Assembly (NCBI GenBank): GCA_003635255.1
Contig: PYJC01000155.1
Location: 1-43,887, forward strand
Length of the DNA stretch: 43,887 bases
Source: Candidatus Poribacteria bacterium
GTDB taxonomy: Bacteria; Poribacteria; WGA-4E; WGA-3G
Direction of reading: 5' to 3'
Made by a program: the position numbers and the translations under genes. A model generated the notes under the pieces. It was not told the DNA's origin. It saw nothing but the letters and a program-made list of their open reading frames with translations, and did not search any database. Within the stretch, counting starts at the first letter, position 1. Each line of letters starts with the position of its first letter. Below, piece by piece: positions 33,942 through 41,500 of this stretch.

Positions 33942-34254
33942 TATGAAGTGTGTTAGCACAATTCCAACGCGATCCGAGTTGTTATCTGAATTTTTTAGTG
34001 TTACGCGGGTTTTAACCTGTAAATTCGAGGGCATGACAAATAATACACCTTTTTCGCGCTAATTACGCGTCATTAACTATAAGTGAGATTACAAATTGTT
34101 AGCGTATAATGTGATACTATTTCTAATTGAATACCTTTCAATGTGCCTGTAGCATAATCTGTTAGTGTGTGCTTTTGTAGCACCTTATCAGACAAGTTGT
34201 GCCTGCGGTCTGGAGTTTCAGAAATGGTATTATTAGATATAAGGAGTTTCACCA
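33942..34254. other. Intergenic repeat region after the sigma-WD40 gene
   Basis: 313 bases without a gene. It holds a one-sided match to the MITE end (GATCCGAGTTGTTATCT, 33971-33987), motif copy C (34037-34080), and a diverged copy of the GTAGCATAATCT repeat (34149-34231). A TGG-TATTAT extended -10 near 34225 may serve the next gene. Confidence 0.65.
34037..34080 (+). promoter_or_regulatory. Promoter-like motif (copy C)
   Basis: AAATAATACACCTTTTTCG, then TTACGCGTCATTAACTAT. Best match is copy B at 37948. It lies about 175 bases before the next start codon, so either a long leader or a repeat rather than a promoter. Confidence 0.4.
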
Positions 34255-34740
34255 ATGCCAAAAAAGCAAATTGCAGCGAGTTACAAAAACTTTCACGTCC
34301 TTGCACACAATTTGGATGAGACCGGTGACCTCAAAGCAGTGTGTAAGGAAACATTAGGCATAGGGGTCCGGCTTGCAGATTGGAACGACATCCTCGCCTA
34401 TTACCGAGAAGGTGGCTCGTTGGAGGATTTCATCGCGGCTCTTGAGATACCGCTTGAGTATGTCAATCCCAACGATACGGATCCTATTCCGAACACCGCC
34501 TATCGCATTTCAATGAACGGTGAACTGATATGGGATGGGGATCGTCACTATTTCGTTGCGCGACATGACCACACCAAACGGGCGGGTTTTTTAGCGCATG
34601 ACGACATTGACGATTACCATTTAACGCTGGGTTCATGGTTCGGTAAGGGGGGGTTCGCGCTCTGCTATGGAGACCTTGATAGCACGGTAGCACCGCCAGA
34701 GCCAGATATCACCGAACCGGTGCAGACATCGGGCGGCTGA
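34255..34740 (+). CDS. Hypothetical protein between the two WD40 genes
   Basis: A 161-residue protein that I do not recognise. No signal peptide or membrane segment. The first 70 residues are helical (KNFHVLAHNLDETGDLKAVC, LEDFIAALEI); the rest is acidic and rich in Asp/His (DRHYFVARHDHTKRAGFLAHDDIDDYH, in parts), ending in a Pro-rich tail. The His/Asp cluster could bind metal; this is a guess. AAGGAG lies 8 bases upstream of the ATG. It stands alone between the sigma fusion and its paralogue and may belong to that system. Confidence 0.6.
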   Translation: MPKKQIAASYKNFHVLAHNLDETGDLKAVCKETLGIGVRLADWNDILAYYREGGSLEDFIAALEIPLEYVNPNDTDPIPNTAYRISMNGELIWDGDRHYFVARHDHTKRAGFLAHDDIDDYHLTLGSWFGKGGFALCYGDLDSTVAPPEPDITEPVQTSGG

Positions 34741-34762
34741 GGCTGAGGCTGCGGATGCTAAC

Positions 34763-34827
34763 GCAATGGCGGTGCCATTGCTCGTTCTCTTGCCCGGTAA
34801 GCACGTTTAGAAAGCGGACCTACCGGG
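34763..34827. repeat. Two hairpins in the gap before the second WD40 gene
   Basis: GCAATGGC-GGT-GCCATTGC (34763-34781) is a perfect 8-bp hairpin, followed by CCCGGTA (34793-34799) and TACCGGG (34821-34827) around a 21-base loop. The first could end the transcript of the small gene, although no T-run follows. Confidence 0.65.
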
Positions 34828-34893
34828 TGGGATTGTAAACAAAGTTTTAGATTCGTTTTCAAACGCCACCGGCTTGCCCAAGGAAAATCTTGC

Positions 34894-37860
34894 ATGTTTG
34901 GACGTGAAAAGCAGATAATCGCTGCGTGTGCTCTATATCTTATAGCCTGCCTACTACCATCTACTGGTGCACAAACCGACGAAATTGTTGATACTTATCC
35001 GCAGTCGGAATTGCCGAAAGCAGCGAAAGCGCGTCTGGGAAAAGGGGATATTAACACGATCCAGTTCTCACCGGATGGCACACAACTTGCGGTCGCAACA
35101 GACATCGGTGTGTGGTTATATGATGCGAAGACAGGCAAGGAAAAATCTCTGTTCGGTGGAATATGCGGGTTGCTTGCATTTTCGCCCGATGGACGTTTCC
35201 TTGTTAATGGTGGTAGCGATTACTTCTCCGGTTTTGGTGGGAGCCGTTGGGAAAACCGAGTCGAGTTATGGGAGATAGCCACCGGTCGGGAGGTCCTATT
35301 TCCCGATATGCCACCTGCTGCTGCGGTGCTGCGCTTTTCCGAAGATGGTAAGACACTCATCAGTTTGCGTAAATCAAGAGACACGATAAGTCGGTTAGAT
35401 ATTGAGACAGGCAAGCAAACTGTCCACAAATTAGGAGAACGACCGGGTTACGTGCATATTGAAGTCTACGCACTCACAGAAGATAAAATCGCGATCGGCA
35501 TGTATAACGGAGACCTTGAGTTATGGGACACGCGGACGGGCAAAAAATTATCCACGCTCAGAGAAAATGTAAAGCAGATTGAGTTTTTGGGTAAAGTGAT
35601 ACGACCGCCAGAGAACAATAGTGTGCTCGCTTTGGCATTTTCACCCGACGGCACACAACTCGCCAGTGTGAGTAACGATGCAACAGTCCAATTATGGGAC
35701 ACTACCGACAACAGCGAACTGATCACGATCCGAAATCATATAGGAGAACCAACGGCGTTAGCCTTTTCTCCAGATGGAAAGATCCTTGCCAGTGGTAGTG
35801 ACGATAAGTTGGTACAATTGTGGGATACCGCTACCGGCGAATCGCTCACTACTTTCACAGGTCATTTTAGTTACATCAACGCGTTGGCGTTTTCGCCCGA
35901 TGGCACCACGTTGGCGAGTGCAAGTTCGGATGGCACTATTCGGTTTTGGGATATCGAGTCGTGGAGTCCGCTATCTACCGTTATCACTGGACATATAGCA
36001 TCCTTAAAGGCATCAACGTTTCTCAAAGACAGTTCGACGATTGCGAGTATCGGGTATAACGGAATCATCACCCTTTGGGATTTGAATACCTTCCAAAAGA
36101 CGACACTCCAGACCAAAATGACGCTTGAGATGGCAAGGTTTCGGAATTGGTATCCAGATGTAGCATTTTCGCCGGATGGAACGAAACTCGTCAGCTTCGG
36201 TTCGGAGAGTCCTTCGTCTGAATTGGGACGAGATTATGTGCTTCGATTGACGGATGTCCGTACAGGACGCGAACTGGGGTCCGTTGCTGGTGGTGCTTCA
36301 GATCTGACGTTTTCGCCTGATGGAAAAATCGTAGCCGGCAGTCGTTCCAATAGTTCAATTCGTTTGTGGAATACGGAGACCGGAAAAACGTTTGATATCT
36401 TTCTCGTAGATCCGAACGATGCTTCTGAAGAACAGCACCGCCCTATCATCAAAACCTTGGAATTCTCGCCAGACGGTAAAAAACTTGCCAGTGCGACCAT
36501 GGGTGGAGATGTTCAGATGTGGGATACGGTAACCGGAACTGCACTCACTTCCTTTTTTGCGGAAGAACCACCGATCGATCATAGTTATCGGGATCCTATT
36601 ATGGATGTGGCATTCTCTTCAGACGGTTCTCTGCTTGCTGTCGGGAGTATGGAAGCGTTACGTTTGTTGGGGAATTTGAAACAGATCGGTCTTAAGGAAA
36701 TGTCCTATGGTCCCGAAGTTTGGGCAGAGGCGTTAATGTTTTCGCCAGATAACACTGTGCTTGTGGCTGGGCTTATAAACGCTGGCGGAATTGAATTATG
36801 GGATCTAACAATCGGAAACAGACTTACCACGCTCCATGGGCACACGAATGGGGTAGATACGTTGGTATTCTCGCCGGATGGCAAAATGCTTGTTAGCGCG
36901 AGTGCAGATGGCACAGTGCTTCTATGGGATTGGGATGAAGTCCTCACGACCGCGCGAGAGACGAACAAAAACGCGCAACTTCCGAACAAAAAACCGCGTT
37001 CGGAAACAGTGTTGAAATTCGTGGAACGCACAGCAGAAAACGAGAAAAACGCCCGTTATATCTCAACATTAGAACAGACTTATCTCGAAAACAAGTGGAA
37101 AGGTGCGTTAGAACACTTCAAGAACGGCTTAGTCTCTACACCCTTCGGAGGTCGTGAACGCGATTTGTTCGCACAGATTGTCCAAATGGGAAAAAACATC
37201 AAGGACAAAGCGGGTTATGTTGATATGTTGCATCAATTGATGGATGCCATACCTGACAACCAGAGCGTTCGACTCAATATTTACCTTGTGCTGGCGGGGT
37301 TCTATCGTGACAATGATATGCCCGAGAAGGCAGAAAGACATATCCTAAAAACTGGGTTCATTGCTGAAGATAAATGGCTGATCCTGGGTCCATTTGATAA
37401 TGCCGGTGGTATCGGTTACAATACGGCTTACATATCAGAAAACGCAACGCAGATTGATACAACAAAAAGGTATGAGAGCATAGCGGAACAGATACGTTGG
37501 GAAAAAAGTGAAGACGATACAATCAACGGCTATATCAGTCTCGGAGATGATGTTGACTGGGGTGTTACATACGCGTTTGCGACCGTGACATCTCCTGATG
37601 CACGGGAAGCCCAATTCCGGTTTGATAGCGACGACCAAGGGAAAGTATGGCTTAATGGCAAACAAATATTCAAACATACGAAAGCCTTCTCTGCGGAAAT
37701 TGATAAATACATTATTCCGGTGACGCTCGAACCCGGTAAAAACAATATCCTCGTCAAGGTCTGCGAAGAGACACAAGGGTGGGGATTCTATTTACGGATT
37801 ACTGATACAGATGGGAAACCTTTTGAGGATCTGAAAGTCAATTCTCCAGAAGTGAATTAA
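34894..37860 (+). CDS. Secreted WD40-propeller protein with C-terminal PA14-like domain
   Basis: A 988-residue protein. A signal peptide (1-26, ending TGAQ) replaces the sigma and membrane parts of its paralogue at 31026. Both then run in parallel from LPKAAKARLGKG (residue 40 here) through about a dozen WD40 blades to LLWDWDE (about 687). The following 120 residues look helical and TPR-like (KWKGALEHFKNGLVS, MPEKAERHIL). The last 130 (about 830-988) form a PA14/carbohydrate-binding-like beta domain (KVWLNGKQIFKHTKAF, PGKNNILVKVCEETQGWGFYLRI in parts). An outside-the-cytoplasm binding role is inferred; no catalytic motif is seen. AAGGA lies 9 bases before the ATG. It lies 153 bases after the small unknown gene. 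Confidence 0.88.
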   Translation: MFGREKQIIAACALYLIACLLPSTGAQTDEIVDTYPQSELPKAAKARLGKGDINTIQFSPDGTQLAVATDIGVWLYDAKTGKEKSLFGGICGLLAFSPDGRFLVNGGSDYFSGFGGSRWENRVELWEIATGREVLFPDMPPAAAVLRFSEDGKTLISLRKSRDTISRLDIETGKQTVHKLGERPGYVHIEVYALTEDKIAIGMYNGDLELWDTRTGKKLSTLRENVKQIEFLGKVIRPPENNSVLALAFSPDGTQLASVSNDATVQLWDTTDNSELITIRNHIGEPTALAFSPDGKILASGSDDKLVQLWDTATGESLTTFTGHFSYINALAFSPDGTTLASASSDGTIRFWDIESWSPLSTVITGHIASLKASTFLKDSSTIASIGYNGIITLWDLNTFQKTTLQTKMTLEMARFRNWYPDVAFSPDGTKLVSFGSESPSSELGRDYVLRLTDVRTGRELGSVAGGASDLTFSPDGKIVAGSRSNSSIRLWNTETGKTFDIFLVDPNDASEEQHRPIIKTLEFSPDGKKLASATMGGDVQMWDTVTGTALTSFFAEEPPIDHSYRDPIMDVAFSSDGSLLAVGSMEALRLLGNLKQIGLKEMSYGPEVWAEALMFSPDNTVLVAGLINAGGIELWDLTIGNRLTTLHGHTNGVDTLVFSPDGKMLVSASADGTVLLWDWDEVLTTARETNKNAQLPNKKPRSETVLKFVERTAENEKNARYISTLEQTYLENKWKGALEHFKNGLVSTPFGGRERDLFAQIVQMGKNIKDKAGYVDMLHQLMDAIPDNQSVRLNIYLVLAGFYRDNDMPEKAERHILKTGFIAEDKWLILGPFDNAGGIGYNTAYISENATQIDTTKRYESIAEQIRWEKSEDDTINGYISLGDDVDWGVTYAFATVTSPDAREAQFRFDSDDQGKVWLNGKQIFKHTKAFSAEIDKYIIPVTLEPGKNNILVKVCEETQGWGFYLRITDTDGKPFEDLKVNSPEVN

Positions 37861-37947
37861 AGGCGGATAAACCTTCGCTATAACCTAAGTCGTGATCTAA
37901 GATTCTTAGGGTTCCACTAATTCCGACTTGAAAAGCCTAACAGCACA

Positions 37948-37990
37948 TCAAATAATGCACCCATTTCGACCTCAATACGCGTCACTATGA
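37948..37990 (+). promoter_or_regulatory. Promoter-like motif (copy B)
   Basis: AAATAATGCACCCATTTCG, then ATACGCGTCACTATGA. It matches copies A (30969) and C (34037). It lies about 575 bases before the TPR gene start, with the repeats in between. Confidence 0.4.
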
Positions 37991-38025
37991 GTAACACCAC
38001 AAGCACCTTGATACGTAAGCCTAAA

Positions 38026-38054
38026 TTTCACAGTTTTCACAGCAAACTGTGAAA
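38026..38054. repeat. Perfect 11-bp hairpin
   Basis: TTTCACAGTTT (38026-38036), a 7-base loop, AAACTGTGAAA (38044-38054). No T-run follows. A related hairpin with the AAACT...AGTTT core is at 19128-19144. Confidence 0.85.
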
Positions 38055-38281
38055 TCAATATATCTCTCGAAAGGCTATAAACCCTTACCACGATTGGGTT
38101 TTAGACGGTTTTCGTCAAAGGTTGCTATGAAAGTTGCTATGAAAATTTCGCGTCTTAGAGGGTCGGAATTCAGAGATCCCTTCTACAAGAGAAGTCTGAA
38201 TTATGATTTGCACTGTAATTTAGATTGTGTTATACTATAATGTTAAGAAGATATTGATATTCCCTACCAAAAACGAAATTT

Positions 38282-38451
38282 GTTAACATAACCTAAGTTG
38301 CCACCTATGTAGCATAATCTTCCAGATTGTGCTCTTTGTAGCATAATCTTCCAGATTGTACTTGCGGAGACGCAAACTGGAAGTTTACGGTACAAAATAA
38401 CGGAGTTTCGATGTCTAAAAACTTATAGGTAGCCACTTGGGTTAACGTAAC
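38282..38451. mobile_element. MITE-like element, 170 bp, with internal 23-bp direct repeats
   Basis: The ends 38282-38308 and 38425-38451 are about 27-base imperfect inverted repeats with the shared core CCTAAGTTGCCACCT / AGGTAGCCACTTGG, related to the ends at 30831 and 30914. Inside lie two identical 23-base units (TGTAGCATAATCTTCCAGAT then TGT, at 38308-38330 and 38337-38359) and the hairpin TTGCG-GAGA-CGCAA. A diverged relative of the inner part is at 34149-34231. Confidence 0.75.
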
Positions 38452-38565
38452 TCACGGAAATCCCCTTTTTCAGTGTTATAGGTTGTTGTTCAGAGTAGAT
38501 AGTTTCGCGTTTTGAAATTTAAGTTTTCTGGCTAATACTGCGCGTTTTCCAAGGAGGCATTCTTT

Positions 38566-41500
38566 ATGCTTGGACAAAGAAAATCCCAAGTTGTTGTGTT
38601 TTCTCTGTGTTTGATATTCTTCACTTTTTATCTCTCACCGATACTGATTGCACAAGATGCGGCAAACGACGCAAAAATCATTGAACGCTATAAACTGATG
38701 CTGAGTCGTAAACCGAAAGAGGGAAGCACATTTGATCGGCTCTACCAGTTTTATCTTGAAGGCGCAGGTTTGGATGCGATGGTTGCCGATTATCAGACGG
38801 AAGCAGAAGCGAACCCTGATAATCCAAACGTGCAGCTCATCTTAGGACATATCCACAAACGCCTCGGAAAAGACGCTGAGGCTGTCAAAGCATATCAGCG
38901 TGCAGTTGAACTCACACCGAACAATTACTATCCACATTTTGCGCTCGGACAAGCGCATGCGATACTGCTACAGCATGAAAACGCCATCACCGCATTGAAA
39001 CAGGCAGCGACATTTGCAGAAGAGACGCAAACCGCTACTCCCGAAGATCTTACCGCTATCTACAAAGCCCTTGGCAGCGCATATCTCCGACGAGACCGAG
39101 TTGATGAGGCAATCACAGCATGGGCAAAGATCGCTGAACTTGATCCAGAGAACATCTTTACACGGATTGAACTCGCTGATTTGCTCCGCGAGCAGGAACT
39201 CTATGAGCAGGCAATTGCACAACACGAGGCAATCATTCAGTTCAAAGCGGAAGATCCGTATCGTGTGTGCCTGAGTCGGCGCGAAATTGGCAATATTTAC
39301 GAGACAAAAGGCGACTATGAAACCGCCATTCAAATCTACGATACTGCTCTCACGTTGACAGCACCCGGTAACTGGCTCCGTAAGGACCTCCAACAACGGA
39401 TCATCGGAATTTATGCTGCAGATGGAAATTGGGAAGGACTCATTGAATACTATCAAAAGAAACTTGAAGCAACCCCGAACGAACCTGAACTTCTCGGCTT
39501 GCTCGCTTCAGCCTATATCGGGAACCAACAACTCGACGAAGGCATCACAACATATCAAAAGGCAGTGGAACTCGCCCCGACCGATGCGAATCTACGCTTG
39601 AACCTCATCGCAGCCTTTCGGAATGCCGAAAGATTTGAAGACGCAGCAGCAGCTTATGAATCCTTAAGCGAACAAGACCCTGACGATTTTGGTATCTATC
39701 GCGAACTTGGTGAACTGTACCTACATTTACAAGACGAAGGGAAAGCACGCGCAACGTATCAGCGAATGATTGACCGCGACCCGGAGAACGCAGGGACACA
39801 TCTTATCCTCGCTGAAATTTATGCCAGCAATGAATGGATGGAAGACGCTGCGGCAGCCTATCAAAAAGCGATTGTGCTTGCGCCGAATAATCTCGATTAT
39901 ATTGAGTATTTCGGCGAATTCTACTTCCGACAAGCCAATCGTGAAAAAGCACTTGAAACATGGAACAAGATAGTCTCGGGCGACAAAGCGGTTGCCGAGA
40001 ATTATGAACGGCTGGCGCAACTACTTGATATAAAGAACTACCGAACCGAAGCGATCACTGCAAGTCGGAAAGCTGTCGAATTGATGCCGGATGCCTATCG
40101 TTATCGCGAAGCGTTGGCGAAGCTCCTTACGAAAAACGAGGACTACGATGCCGCACTCACTGAATACACAGAAGCCGCGAAACTTGCACCGACCGTGTTT
40201 TTCGCTGAGGAGATGGATAACCAGCGCATTGAACTGTATCGACGACAGGGAACACTCATTGAAAAGATTGAAGCGGTAGAAATGGAACTTGAAAAGTCGG
40301 GACTCCCTGCTACCGATATCTTCGCGAAGCAGAAACGGCTTGCGAAGATGTATCTCAAGTTAGGCAACATTACTTACGCCCTTGAAGTACTTCTGAAGGC
40401 GAAAGCACAGCAACCCGACGATGTAGTGATCAATCGGTGGCTCGCGGAGGTTTATATTAGACAGGGTAGGCGCGACGATGCGAATGCCATCTATCAGCAC
40501 CTCACTGAAATTGATAGCGCGAACGCACGCGAATACTACGAGAACATCGCGCGCGCCTATCTAAAAGTGATGGATTTTGATGCAGCGACAGCGGCAGCGA
40601 AACAGGCGATCGCGCACAGTCCGCGTAATCCGGAAGGCCATCAGATGCTCGCGGCAATCGCCAAACAGTCTGGGAATTATGAGCGTGCTATAGATAGCCT
40701 TAAACAAGCACTTCGCCTGCGTCCGGAAGCGATTGATACTCGCTCGGAATTGGCAGCGACCTATAAACTTTCAGGGAAACCGCGGCAGGCATTGGCGCAG
40801 TACTGGCGGTGCTGGGAGCTGAGCGATACTATCAATGATAAACTCGCTTTCGTGAAACCGCTTTCCGAGGCATATTATGACTTAGGACGGCGTGGCGAAT
40901 TTGAGGAAAAACTGAAGCAGCTCTCAAAATCCAACACATCCAGTGTCGGTCCCGTTATCGCACTCGCTGAACTCTATCGGATGGAGGGCGACCTACCCAG
41001 TGCGCGCTTCCAACTCGCACGTGCATTAGACAAAGAACGCGAAAACTCTGATTTGCTGACACAACTCGTGGATATTAGCATAGACCTTGGGGCTACACAA
41101 GACGCAATCAGTTACCAACAGAGACTTGTAAAGGCGCACCCTGATCCCCTCAATCAACAACAACTTGGCAAATTGTTATTTGATGTTGGACGTGAGCAAG
41201 AAGCGATTCAAGTATGGACGAAACTGCTTCACGCAAAGAACCAGACGCTTGAAGCGCAGATTAAACTCACGACACTCCTGATCCAACACGGGATGCTGGA
41301 TGAAGCGATTTCCGTTCTGGATCGCGCAGCAGAAAAGATAACGGGCGCGGATGCTGCTATTACACTCTATCAACTCGGGGCTGTATTGGTAGGGATGAAT
41401 GAATCAGAACGCGCCCAACCCTACTTCCAACGTATCTTGGAATTCCCGCAACCCCGTCAGTTAACGCAGGATACGCCCGGAATTAACACCTTGACCGAGA

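Larger units (their letters stand above)
37861..38565. other. Long repeat-filled intergenic region before the TPR gene
   Basis: 705 bases. It holds motif copy B (37948-37990), a perfect hairpin (38026-38054), two tandem GTTGCTATGAAA units (about 38123-38147) and the 170-bp MITE-like element (38282-38451). The 63-codon frame from 38049 begins inside the hairpin and is not considered a gene. Confidence 0.75.

Noticed and set aside
38049..38240. 63-codon frame
   Set aside because: Starts in a perfect hairpin, contains a tandem 12-base repeat, and has no ribosome site.
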